Of a DNA stretch of 64,000 nucleotides, positions 19,009-29,800 are shown in pieces. Position numbers and translations under genes: made by a program. The stretch's first letter is position 1; each line of letters opens with the position of its first letter. This stretch comes from an uncultured Saprospiraceae bacterium (GTDB lineage Bacteria; Bacteroidota; Bacteroidia; Chitinophagales; Saprospiraceae). Under the pieces are notes generated by a model that worked only from the letters and a program-made list of their open reading frames with translations, did no database searches and was not told the DNA's origin. The stretch is from the NCBI GenBank assembly GCA_938015435.1, contig CALLPN010000035.1:57673-121672 (forward strand). The letters run 5' to 3'.

Positions 19009-19797
19009 TTAATCCACCAATACGACTTCTTCTTGAGTCATAAATATTGCATTGCCAATCTTTTGATTCATATCTCGCACTGCATAGCCTTTATAATCGA
19101 AATAATTCATAGATGCCCATTTGGGATCTAAAATCTCTCCATGAGTAATTACAATTTTATAACGATCTCCAAGTTGTTGCTCTACAACTCCATAAAATCT
19201 AACACTATAATCCGCCGTCAGATAAGAGCCCATCAAGTTACTAAGAAAACTTCCATCACCCGTATTGTAAGAGAATGACTCACGAAAGCTAATCATTTGC
19301 CCAGGCATTAGATCAGGTTTCACTTCTGCAACGGGCTCTTTCTCTACATGGTTTTCTACGGCTGGCTCTCCTACCTTTATTTCTTCATTACTTACTACAC
19401 CCACTGTCTTCTTCTTAGCCTGAGCCTTCTTCTGCTTGATCAATTTACCATTTTTCCATAGATATATGGCTACTACTTTATTATCCGCATTTACTAGCTT
19501 TCCCTTACCTTGTTTCTTTCCATTCTTATAAGAGCAATATAGCTTAGAATCGTTTTCTAGCTTCCATATTGCTTTCCCCTCTTTCTTACCACCTATCCAA
19601 TTGGATTTACAAATCCCTTTCGTAGTCTTTATTAAACCTAAGCCATGAGGCTTGCCATTTTTAAAGTCTCCGCTATAAACAGATCCATTTTTGAGTTCGT
19701 AGACTCCTTTGCCATTCTTGCAGTCTCCAGAGATACATGCTGCGTAGCATGATAGAGAAACTATTGCTGTAATTAGGGTAAGTATTGCTTTTTTCAT
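19009..19797 (-). CDS. Exported MORN-repeat protein
   Basis: This 262-residue protein has a signal peptide (MKKAILTLITAIVSLSCYA). It then has three to four MORN repeats (about 20-125) of the type Y-G-F--G--HG-G, for example GSVYSGDFKNGKPHGLG. A basic linker (130-150) leads to a C-terminal beta domain (about 165-262) with no family I recognise. MORN repeats often bind membranes or scaffolds. The gene is closely related to the broken copy at 20314-21081 and shares its MORN part with the gene at 39411. It has its own shared-type promoter at 19818-19883. Confidence 0.85.
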   Translation of the reverse strand: MKKAILTLITAIVSLSCYAACISGDCKNGKGVYELKNGSVYSGDFKNGKPHGLGLIKTTKGICKSNWIGGKKEGKAIWKLENDSKLYCSYKNGKKQGKGKLVNADNKVVAIYLWKNGKLIKQKKAQAKKKTVGVVSNEEIKVGEPAVENHVEKEPVAEVKPDLMPGQMISFRESFSYNTGDGSFLSNLMGSYLTADYSVRFYGVVEQQLGDRYKIVITHGEILDPKWASMNYFDYKGYAVRDMNQKIGNAIFMTQEEVVLVD

Positions 19798-20313
19798 TTT
19801 TCGTTTATTTTATGCTTCAAATGTAGAATCAATACTAAGAGGTCAGAAAAATACTGTATGAACCATCACAATAGGTGTATAAATACGCTTTTAATAACTA
19901 AGGATCAAGACCAAAACCTTATGGGCAGGGTAATATTAAAGATTGTAATGAGAATATGTTGGTTAAATATTTAATGAATTATAATCCGTCTGATCATAGA
20001 TTAAATGGATATCGAATCCTTATTATATGAAAGTATCCAGTTACACTATGTGTTGCTACCTAGTCCATTTATTCACTCTAGATTCTATTGAGACATAGAT
20101 GTAAAGAGTCCGTCGTTTATATCTAATTGAAAATCCTGTGGAATGTGATTAGATGAAGATTCTTGACTTTTTAAGAATCGCTAATTTGGCTTTCATAGAT
20201 AACGCACAAAAGTTTGCGGCACTAAATGATTGAAATGTGGCTTGCGCAGCCCCAATTCTCTTGATGATTAATAATTCATATTCACGAATACAAAAGTTTT
20301 AAATTAGCTAGCT
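19798..20313. other. Intergenic region with one promoter
   Basis: Apart from the promoter at 19818-19883, I see no gene, hairpin or repeat in these 516 bp. Confidence 0.6.
19818..19883 (-). promoter_or_regulatory. LytTR-type promoter of the MORN gene
   Basis: On the minus strand, distal TTTATACA (19876-19883) and proximal TTCATACA (19855-19862) start 21 bp apart. A 29 bp gap leads to a perfect -7 box TACATTTG (19818-19825). Confidence 0.75.
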
Positions 20314-21081
20314 TTACCAAGCGGAGTATTCACCCACACAGCCTTCATTGCTTTTGTAAATATGTTTTTTATCAAGCCATATATTAGTTCCAGCTAATTT
20401 AATATCCATTGTCGATGAGAAAAAACCTCCTGGCTCACAAAGCTCAGCAAGCTCTATTTTCACTTTACTTTTAGACGTTGCTTGGACTATAGCGGAACAC
20501 TTTTTACCTCGATTACATACATAGATTTCCTCGCCGGTCTTTATAGTTCGCTCTTGTCTATCCTTATCACTCATTTCTGCAGTCACCTCTTGCTTTTTTC
20601 TCACTACTTCATTTACTACTGGTGTTTCTTCGGTTGAATTTTGTACCGAAGGTTTCAAAACTTCTTCTTTTTTAGTGCTTATCCCTTTTAGAGGCTTACC
20701 CTTTTTTGCTTTCGTTTCTTTTATTAACTTTCCATTTTTCCAAACGTAGATAGTTACTACCTCATTTTCAGCATTAACGAGCTTGCCCTTACCATCCTTC
20801 TTATCATTCTTGTAAAAGCAATAGATTTTAGAGTCATTCTTTAACTTCCAAATGGCCTAACCTTCTTTCTTACCTTCAACCCAACTGGACTTACATACTC
20901 TTTTAGAAGTTTTAAGTAGGCCTTTACCATGAGGCTTACCTTCTTTAAATTCACCATTATAGATAGATCCGTTTTTGAATTTGTAGATACCCTTACCATT
21001 GACACAGTCTCCTTTTATACAAGAGCCGTAGCATGATAGTGAAACGATAATCGTGACTAGAGTAAGAATTGCTTTCTTCAT
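20314..21081 (-). pseudogene. MORN-repeat protein gene broken by one nonsense codon
   Basis: This is a paralogue of the gene at 19009-19797, with the same signal peptide and MORN block. The frame is open from the ATG at 21081 to the stop at 20314 except for one TAG at 20857-20859. The paralogue has Lys (KKEGKAIWKL) at that place, so a single A-to-T change (AAG to TAG) explains the break. The 66 codons after it (AIWKLKNDSKIYCFYKN and on) still match the paralogue, and the C-terminal half differs from it. The promoter at 21112-21177 is intact. This could be a recent loss, a sequencing error, or a read-through site. Confidence 0.8.
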
Positions 21082-21111
21082 TTTTAATTATTTTTGATAA
21101 TTATTATTCAT

Positions 21112-21177
21112 CTAAAGTATGGTCTCTATCATACCACTCCATAAATACAGTACGAAGCGAAGAGTTTATAGTATGAA
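21112..21177 (-). promoter_or_regulatory. LytTR-type promoter of the broken MORN gene
   Basis: On the minus strand, distal TTCATACT (21170-21177) and proximal TTCGTACT (21149-21156) start 21 bp apart. They are the most alike of the six pairs. A gap of 29 bp leads to TACTTTAG (21112-21119). Confidence 0.7.
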
Positions 21178-21188
21178 ATTATAATTAT

Positions 21189-24100
21189 CTATTTCACAAC
21201 TGTCAATGTCCTTTTGATATCCACACCGTTGACTCTCAATACGTAAAAATAAATACCTCCAGGATAGCCCTCCGCAGTCCAACTATTGTCATAATTTTTC
21301 ATCTGAAAGATTCGGTCTCCCCACCGATTATAAACGAACAATTCTGAATTTTCTACTACTGCTGCTTCCGTAAATCTCAGTACATCGTTAGCACCATCAT
21401 TATTAGGAGAAATGATATTGGTCTGAATAATATGCTGGATGGCTTCATTGGATATGTTTAGCTGAGCGCTAAAACAATCTACACAGTCGGCATCGCATAC
21501 TTCATAAGTAACACTAATCACCTCACTGAAATCATCCGTGATTACAAACTCAAATAGACCATCTTCGAAAGTGTATTCTGAAAGTAGATCAGGATGTGAA
21601 TTGTTTGTAATCGAAGATGTATATGTAATAGGAAGTTCATCATTTTCAAAGACATCTACACTAATAGCATCAGATACATTTATAATTACCTCATCGTCCA
21701 ACAAGTCATAAGTGCACTCTTCTTTCAATGTACATTCACAGTTTGCATCAATCTCTCCTTCTACGCTGTCAAGCAAACATGGAGCACCGTTCTGTGATTC
21801 TCCATTGCAGAAAGGTTGGATATCTCCTTTCCAAGGGAGTAAAAGGTTATTGATTGCACTAAAATATTCCAATGAACAAATGTAATCAGGATAGCAGCTA
21901 GTCAGGGAATTAGATTCAACACTTAAAACCCTTAGATTCGGCAAATTTGATAAGTCAGGAATTGCTCCACTTAGCATATTGTGGTCACATAACAAACTCA
22001 CTAATTTCGTATGTGTTGCAAACAACGGAATTTCGCCTGAAAGAATATTGTTACTACAATAGATATTTTCTAAATTGGATAAATCACTAAATTCTGGAAT
22101 TCTTCCTTCCAGATTATTAAATGAACAGTCTAAATTTGACAAGAAACTTAAACTTTCAAAATCAGGAATAACTCCTGATAGATCATTATCATGACAAGAA
22201 AAGTTAGATAATAAAGGTAATTCAGAGAAATTAGGGATATCTCCCTCTAGCTTGTTATATGAACAGTAAAAACTTTCCAGTTCAGGCATTCCAGAAAAAT
22301 TTGGAAGATTTCCTTCTAATTGATTTCGTGAAACGCTGAAAAATTTCAATTTTTCGAGGTTATAATCCATCAAATTACCTGCAAGGTTATTACCCGTATT
22401 ACCTATAGTGCTACAATTTGCTACTCCGTCCAAATCCACGCAAACAACCCTTCCATTTTCACATTCTATACCAAACCAAGAGCCATTACAAGGATCGCAA
22501 TTTGTCCCCTCCGCTCCTTCTTTCCATCCTGTATTGTTAAACCAGCTTGCCCCATTAGTTGAATTATATAAAGAAATTAATGCCGGAAGGTCTGGATGAT
22601 CGCAAGTATTATCTACCACTTCTATATCGATACAATATGCCCAATTAGATTCAATGCATCCCTGTATTCCACTATTAATACAAATATTATATATCCCCAA
22701 TTCATTAAGCTCTTGTGTCAATAAATTTTCGTTGGTAACTACATTAAGTTGTATTCCTGATGGCGTTAAAATAGTCCACAAAATTTCATCTTGCACCGGA
22801 AATGATAACGTAGGTAACTCATCGGGTATAATGGAAATAACATCTCCTAAGTTAACCACTGACTCATTATCACAAGAGGAGATAGGAGAAGTCACACAGA
22901 GTCCATTTATTTCATATTGAAATGGTGAGTGATCACCTGATATTTCTATTTCATAATTACAAACACTTCCTACCCAACCATCTATAAGAAGAAAATATTG
23001 CACTCCTGAAATTAACACATCCGAAGAGATTTCAAATGTCTGTCCGTCCATATAAACACCTGAACAATATACTTCATTAGAGATATCGCACCCATCCATA
23101 CTTTCCAAAATTGCTACTTGTATCCCTTGATCAAAACCTTGTTGATTGATACAATCACTCTCTAGTATCTTTATAGAATAATTGCCGTTTCCAGCAATAA
23201 AAGAAAACCAAGATATATTGTCAGTAATACCTATACCACTACAGAATGGAGAAGGTCCATTTTGGTTAAGCGCTGGCATACGGCTACAATAAGCTGTTAG
23301 ATCATTTAAATTACAGACAGGATTGGAAAATGCCAAGTCACATGAAGGATAAGCCAAAGGGTTTTCTGGACATGTAGATTGATATGTACAAGAATCAGTT
23401 ACCAGTATATTATCGCAAATACCATTGGGATCAGCAACAATAAGATCAATACTTACTTCTTCTCCATCAATCAAATTATCAACTGTAAACGTAGTACTAT
23501 TTAGAGATCCAGAAGACTGTCCAGAAGTTATCAACACAGCATAAGTAGCCCCTACATCATTCCAGGAGAAAGTAATGGAGTTCAATCCATTTGAACATTG
23601 TATCGATGGTTCCTCAAGTACTGGGCTTTCAATCAAATCAAAAAACACAGTCTCTCCTTCACATCCCAAATCATTAAACGACTGTATCGAATATTGGCCA
23701 GAAATAGTAGGCGAAAATTGAGAGTCTATATTGGACACTCCGCCCCCATCAGCCACTGTAGCTCCAAATGGATCTAATATTTGAAAAGAAAATTGTGAGC
23801 CAAATCCTAAATCGATTATACTGACAGTCAGCTCTTGGCCTTGACAATAACCGCCTTGTGTATTCAGTGTTGCTTCTAGCTGTGGCCCTTCAATAGCGAT
23901 CACATTTATCACAATACTTTGTCCTTGACCACATGATTCTGAATCTGTATAAAAAGTGATGGGCCATACTCCTGGCTGATCAAAAAATACTGTCACCACT
24001 CCTCCTCCCAAATCAGTAGAATCAGCTGACAATATACATGTCTCACATTCGATGTAAACTTTGGAATCTGAAATTGTTGATAGATTCAATTCTAATGGAT

Positions 24101-26840
24101 CATTAAGACAGAGCTCGATATTATCCCCATCTTCGTAATCCAAATCTACGGTAGAGTCGTTGACAATATTAGCCGACCCAAAATCGAGGTTATAATCAAT
24201 TGCAATGAAATCAGAATTTGCAAATTCCAGCGTTCCATTAAATGTTGGGATAATACTTATTACAGAATTTTCACAACGATCTGAAATTACTTTCAATCTT
24301 AACCTATACAAAAATGAACCATCATCAAGCGTATAATTATTACCTCCATCATCCCAAGAAAAAGCTACTAGATCATCAAAAACAGCTATCGAATTTGTAT
24401 TGAAATTTGGCAGTCCTTGATTTAGCAAATCAATATCAGCAAACTCAAGCTGAATCGTATCCCAAAAAGTAGCAAACCCAAAACCAATTATTTCTTCAAA
24501 GCCATCCACTGAAAGGTAGAAATCTAATGTGTCACCTACAACGCCTTGGGCGTCGTTGTAGGATAAGAATATTGTGTCTTGAGTCAGACTTACGCATTGG
24601 CAGTTAGTTATTTGATCGAGAGTATTAGGATCACCGTCAAGATCGCATGGTGCTCCTTCTTGCTCACTTGGAGAATCTAAACCCAAACAATATTGAGTTA
24701 GATCCCCTTGCCAAGGAAGGAACGGATTGCGGTCAATATTATACCCATCCGTTGTATAATGCCATATTGTATCCTCGGAGCTATTAATAATAAATGAATC
24801 ATAATCTTCATTATATATTAATGATTCACATAGAAAACCAATCGAATCTAAACAACCTTGAATCAAATTGTCATTTATATAGAAAACTCTCAAACTTGGA
24901 ACATCCAATAAAGATGGTAATTCTCCACCAATTTCGTTATTGTAGCAATTGAACGATAATAGATTTGGTACCTGATCAAAAGAGGGCATCTCGCCTCTTA
25001 TCTCATTATTAGAACAATTGAATTTCTGCAAATTAGAGACTTGATCAAAAGAAGGCATCTCGCCTCCTATATCATTATTAGAACAAGAAAATTTCTGCAA
25101 ATTAGGGATCTGATCGAAAGAATGTATTTCGCCTCCAATATTATTAAAAGAACAATGAAAAATCGTCAAATTAGGGACCTCATCAAAAGAGGGCATCTCA
25201 CCTCCAATATTATTAAAAGAACAAGAGAATTCCTGCAAATTAGGGATTGAATCAAAAGAGAATATTTCACCTCCAATATTATTATCAAAGCACAAGAATT
25301 TTTCTAGTTTAGGAACTTGATCAAAAGAGGGCATCTCACCTCCAATATTATTCTCAGCGCAATCGAAAATCTCCAAAAGGTCAAATTCCAATGCTTGTAT
25401 TTCGCCTGTTAAATTATTATATTCCAAAACGATAGATGTAACCCTATCATTCTCACAACCTATTCCATACCAACTCCCATCACATGGATTGCATGATTGA
25501 GCCCAAGGTTGATTATTATTTAAAGTATTTGTCCATTGATCTCCATTAGTACTACTGTAGAAGGACATTAAAGGTTTGTAATCCGGGTGAGAACAAAGTT
25601 CGAGATTCGCTAAAAAAATATCAAAACTACCATAGTTGTTACCTATATCCAAATCACTCGAGGAAGATTTCCCCAACACTAATACATCTGATTCAGTATT
25701 GATCACTTTCATTGCTTGATCAATATTGGAGCCTCCTATACTTTTTGTCCATATAAGATTCCCTTGTCCATCAACCTCAAAAACAAACATATCATCCCCT
25801 CCATAATTTGAAATTAAATCGAAATCATTTGAATCAGAGTAGCCAGATACAAAAATTCCATTTGATGAAAATGTGATTCCATTGAGTCTGTCATCTCCAC
25901 TTCCACCATAATTCTTACTCCAAATTATTGCTCCTGAATAATCAATTTTAAATAACCAAATATCATTATTTCCATAATTTGAATTGACATCAATATCATT
26001 GGATGCAGAAGATGCACCTATTATAAATCCATCGCCAACATCAACAACATCTTCCATATAATCGACATCAGATCCTCCATAATTCATACTCCATGTTACA
26101 TCTCCACTCAAATCAGTTTTTACCACCCAAATGTCCCTATCTCCGTAATTTTGATTCACATCTCCTGTCGATGATTCTGATTGTCCAAAAAACATAAGCT
26201 CATCTCCTACTCTTACTCCTTTACGAAAAGAATCAGAGTTTACACCTCCAAATTCTCTACTCCATTCTTCTTCACCAGCACTATTTACTTTTATAACCTG
26301 AGCATTATAATCCGATGAAACGTTCGAATTAGTTGAACCCACCAAAAACAAATCATCTTCATCAATAATTAAATCGGATAAAGATTCCTCATTGAAGTCT
26401 CCATAATTTTTAGACCACATTACGTTACCTTCTAAGTCGCACCTAATTACTATATAATCATTATTACCAAAGGGAATCGTAATATCATTATTGTCAGATC
26501 TACTATATCCTGCTATATAAAATCCATCTTGCAGCTCTACAAATGAATTCAAAAAGTCATTTTGAGATCCTCCATAATTTTTGGTCCATATTACATTAAA
26601 ATTAACATCCATTTTCATAGCGAACATATCACTGCCGCCGTAATTCGAATTAAAATCATTATTAATAGAACCGGTATAACCGCAAATCATGTAGTTTCCG
26701 TCTTCCAGAACATCTATAGTCATAGGTGTATCACTGCCGGAACCCCCATAATTTTGTATCCATTCAATATTAATTTGAGCTAACAAGCAAACATTAATCG
26801 AAATGAAAAAATTGAACGTCAATAAAAATTTCAATCTCAT
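21189..26840 (-). CDS. Giant T9SS type B protein with beta-propeller and leucine-rich repeats
   Basis: This 1883-residue protein has a signal peptide (MRLKFLLTFNFFISINVCLLAQ). About eight repeats of 45 residues (25-400) follow, with W-KNYGGS--D and G--I-G-S-S, as in exported beta-propellers. Plant-type leucine-rich repeats (about 460-680), with units such as CSNNDIGGEMPSFDQVPNL, come next. The middle has cohesin-like and Ig-like domains, and a second leucine-rich block lies near 1480-1660. The C-terminus (NIISPNNDGANDVLRF..VYNRWGDRIF..GGIYFYVL) is a type B sorting domain. The start overlaps the stop of the upstream giant gene as ATGA, so translation is coupled. It is the last gene of the five-gene operon that begins at 40367 and is probably a surface adhesin or binding protein. 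Confidence 0.87.
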   Translation of the reverse strand: MRLKFLLTFNFFISINVCLLAQINIEWIQNYGGSGSDTPMTIDVLEDGNYMICGYTGSINNDFNSNYGGSDMFAMKMDVNFNVIWTKNYGGSQNDFLNSFVELQDGFYIAGYSRSDNNDITIPFGNNDYIVIRCDLEGNVMWSKNYGDFNEESLSDLIIDEDDLFLVGSTNSNVSSDYNAQVIKVNSAGEEEWSREFGGVNSDSFRKGVRVGDELMFFGQSESSTGDVNQNYGDRDIWVVKTDLSGDVTWSMNYGGSDVDYMEDVVDVGDGFIIGASSASNDIDVNSNYGNNDIWLFKIDYSGAIIWSKNYGGSGDDRLNGITFSSNGIFVSGYSDSNDFDLISNYGGDDMFVFEVDGQGNLIWTKSIGGSNIDQAMKVINTESDVLVLGKSSSSDLDIGNNYGSFDIFLANLELCSHPDYKPLMSFYSSTNGDQWTNTLNNNQPWAQSCNPCDGSWYGIGCENDRVTSIVLEYNNLTGEIQALEFDLLEIFDCAENNIGGEMPSFDQVPKLEKFLCFDNNIGGEIFSFDSIPNLQEFSCSFNNIGGEMPSFDEVPNLTIFHCSFNNIGGEIHSFDQIPNLQKFSCSNNDIGGEMPSFDQVSNLQKFNCSNNEIRGEMPSFDQVPNLLSFNCYNNEIGGELPSLLDVPSLRVFYINDNLIQGCLDSIGFLCESLIYNEDYDSFIINSSEDTIWHYTTDGYNIDRNPFLPWQGDLTQYCLGLDSPSEQEGAPCDLDGDPNTLDQITNCQCVSLTQDTIFLSYNDAQGVVGDTLDFYLSVDGFEEIIGFGFATFWDTIQLEFADIDLLNQGLPNFNTNSIAVFDDLVAFSWDDGGNNYTLDDGSFLYRLRLKVISDRCENSVISIIPTFNGTLEFANSDFIAIDYNLDFGSANIVNDSTVDLDYEDGDNIELCLNDPLELNLSTISDSKVYIECETCILSADSTDLGGGVVTVFFDQPGVWPITFYTDSESCGQGQSIVINVIAIEGPQLEATLNTQGGYCQGQELTVSIIDLGFGSQFSFQILDPFGATVADGGGVSNIDSQFSPTISGQYSIQSFNDLGCEGETVFFDLIESPVLEEPSIQCSNGLNSITFSWNDVGATYAVLITSGQSSGSLNSTTFTVDNLIDGEEVSIDLIVADPNGICDNILVTDSCTYQSTCPENPLAYPSCDLAFSNPVCNLNDLTAYCSRMPALNQNGPSPFCSGIGITDNISWFSFIAGNGNYSIKILESDCINQQGFDQGIQVAILESMDGCDISNEVYCSGVYMDGQTFEISSDVLISGVQYFLLIDGWVGSVCNYEIEISGDHSPFQYEINGLCVTSPISSCDNESVVNLGDVISIIPDELPTLSFPVQDEILWTILTPSGIQLNVVTNENLLTQELNELGIYNICINSGIQGCIESNWAYCIDIEVVDNTCDHPDLPALISLYNSTNGASWFNNTGWKEGAEGTNCDPCNGSWFGIECENGRVVCVDLDGVANCSTIGNTGNNLAGNLMDYNLEKLKFFSVSRNQLEGNLPNFSGMPELESFYCSYNKLEGDIPNFSELPLLSNFSCHDNDLSGVIPDFESLSFLSNLDCSFNNLEGRIPEFSDLSNLENIYCSNNILSGEIPLFATHTKLVSLLCDHNMLSGAIPDLSNLPNLRVLSVESNSLTSCYPDYICSLEYFSAINNLLLPWKGDIQPFCNGESQNGAPCLLDSVEGEIDANCECTLKEECTYDLLDDEVIINVSDAISVDVFENDELPITYTSSITNNSHPDLLSEYTFEDGLFEFVITDDFSEVISVTYEVCDADCVDCFSAQLNISNEAIQHIIQTNIISPNNDGANDVLRFTEAAVVENSELFVYNRWGDRIFQMKNYDNSWTAEGYPGGIYFYVLRVNGVDIKRTLTVVK
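24960..25345 (-). repeat. 69-bp tandem repeats inside the leucine-rich block
   Basis: About five to six copies of a 69 bp unit (23 codons, NIGGEMPSFDQVPNL-KF-CS) lie in tandem. Identity between neighbours is high at DNA level. For example, the shared GCATC word recurs at 24986 and 25055. Copy number may vary by slippage or recombination. Confidence 0.75.
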
Positions 26841-29800
26841 TTTACCACAGTTAAAGTCTTTTTAATATCCACACCATTCACTCTCAACACATAAAAATAA
26901 ATACCTCCTGGGTACCCATCTGCATTCCAAGAATTATCATAGTTTTCCATATGGAAAACGGTATCTCCCCAACGATTATAAATCCAAATTTCAGAACCTT
27001 CAATTACATCATTTTCGGTGAATCTAAGAACCTCATTACTTCCATCTCCATTTGGAGATATGATATTGGTCTGTATAACATCCATCAAAGCTTCATTCAT
27101 CAAAGCGAGCTTCGCTGAGCTACATTCGCTACAGTCCTCTTTGCAGACTTCATACGTAATATAAAGAGTATCAAAGAAATTTTCTGTCACCTCAATTTCT
27201 AAAACTCCATCTTCACTTTCATTTACCACTTGTATAATGTCATCTGAAATATTTTTGACTTGCCATGAAACTCCGTCAGGAAGTATATCATTATCCAAAA
27301 CATTAACTAATGTGCTTTCCCCTACTTGTACAAAACTAAAATCATCTGCGCATAACAAATTGCATTCTGTATCGGTGATACATTCGCAGTTATCATCCAA
27401 GAAGCCTGGAAAGCCATTATTATCAGTACACTCTTCTCCTGGCGAGCCAGTACTTTGGAGCGGTATAGTTATCATTTCTTCACAACCATTCAGATCCGTA
27501 GTCATCAAATCTATTTGCTGATAATCACTTGTAGCAATCTTAATCATTTGCTCGGAAGATCCTTCTTGCCAAACGATAGAACTAAAACTAGAAGCATTCG
27601 TAATCTGTAAGGTTACGCTATCCGTATTTTCACAGTATTCAGTACCTATTACAATTGGCCTTGCGGCTGTAATGATTTCTAGATTGACATCAACAACATT
27701 CACACAAGGTTCCTCTTCTGGGTCCGGTACTTCATAAGAAACGACATAACTACCTTCTGCTATCGATGATATATCTAATATATTATTGACTATAGTTAAC
27801 TCTGTCGAAGTCCATGTCCCTCCTGAGCGAGTAGTCTCATAATCTGTAAAATTTATTATCCCAACAGAAGAGCAAAGACTTGGGATAGATAATATCGGTA
27901 GTGGCTCACAACCAGAGCAATCTATAATTAACGTAAAAGGATATGACCTATATTCACAAGGTGTTTCACTTTCTAATTGGTATTCAAAAGCATAAGTATC
28001 TCCGACACTTACTCCAGCCCCTTCATCGAATACTACAGCTTGGGTATTGCTCATATCTATAGATGCGTCTCCGTCTACTTGGACCCAGATTCCGTTGGCA
28101 TCAAAAGGAGTTGCGTTATCTACGATTGCATCAAAATTGTATATGTTATTATTATCGTTGGAAATATTATTACATACTAGATCATTATCTAATAAAAGTC
28201 TTCCTTCTTTTTGCTCTACTATTAATAAGGTAACGCAAGTATCCATAGCACAATCGGAAGACATAGGCGCAGGATCAAACGTATAGCAAACATTGTAGAT
28301 GCCTGGTGTTTTATCAGCAGGATCAAGAGTAACACCTTGCTCTAGATCTATCAAAGTTGATGAAAAATTAATGGTCCATACTCCATCATTAAATCCAGGA
28401 TCCAATAAACTATTAAGATCTAATACCTCCCCTCCCTTATTACACATATCATCTGGATAGTTCACTCCAGCAAAAGGACACCCGCAATCATCTACGATAA
28501 TCAAAACCTCCGTAGATATCGAATTACAAGTATTATTACCTTCTATGTTGTAGGCAAAAATATATTCATTGCCTGCTGTTTCTCCTTCGAAATTCACTGT
28601 ATCGTCAGACTGTAAAGTAAGGCTATTTCCAGCCGTCTGACTCCATAGCCCTCCAGTAGCATAGCCTGGCTCAAGTAGATTAAATAGACTTATCGAAGTT
28701 GAGATTCCTCCTGATAAAGAATTACAAACATGAAAACCATCTGGCTCAGATGCTATTGCTTGGAGTGGATCTAGTATTGTAATTGTTGTTGGCCAGTCAG
28801 TAGGACAGCCTTCCTCTGGATTATCAAAGATAAATAGTAAATCGTAATCACCTGGTGCAACGCCAAGTGGATTTAGTTCACTTCCTGTTAGTGATCCACC
28901 TGGCAACTGATTCGATCCGCTGGGTGAATTCCATGTACCTGTTTGATTGGCAGCTATAAGTATGATTAGATCATTAAGGTCTAATAAATTTTCATTGTCA
29001 TTACATAGTGTTGCTGTAGACAATTCTATAGGAGGGCAGTTGCAGTCCACTACAGTTATGCTTACTTCTGTAAAAACATCAAAACATGGTGGTGTCCCTG
29101 TAACCATGTAAGTAAATACCACAAAAGTACCTGGGGTTAATCCAGTACCATCAAATATATTATTTACTACTGCTCCGGTCGCATCAGTCCAAATACCTCC
29201 CATAGTGGTCGCCGATGTCAATGTCGAATTAAGATCAATAGTAGCGGGACCGTTTCCTGAATCAGCATTACAAACCGTATTATCTATCCCTTCGGCAATA
29301 GCTCCTTCGACGATTATAAGAGATGTAATATTACTATCTGGACAATTACCCCCAACTGGATTGACGAGTGTCATTGTGAATTGATATACACCTGGAGCTA
29401 CACCCGATACATCCACTATAGAACCTGAAGTAATATCAATGATATTGGAGCCCGTCGGAGTCCAAGTTACTTCTTCTGTTGTGCTTTCGAGTGTCTCTAG
29501 ATCAATCACTTCTCCACCTACATTACATATCGATGGAGAAGGGAAAACATCAACCGAAGGGCAGGCACAATTAATCACAGAAACACACATAGTATCTCTT
29601 GCCTCTACACATAATCCCATTGCCGAATCAGTACGAAACTCAAACTTAAATGTGTCTCTTGCTATTCCAGTAAAGTCTACCGAATTAAGATCATCCAAAA
29701 AGTTAGGTCCTCCTATATTATCAAGATTGAACCAAGACCCTGAAACTCCGCCCAATACTTGGTCATTAAAATTTAATAAGACTCCTGGTGCTAAACCAAC

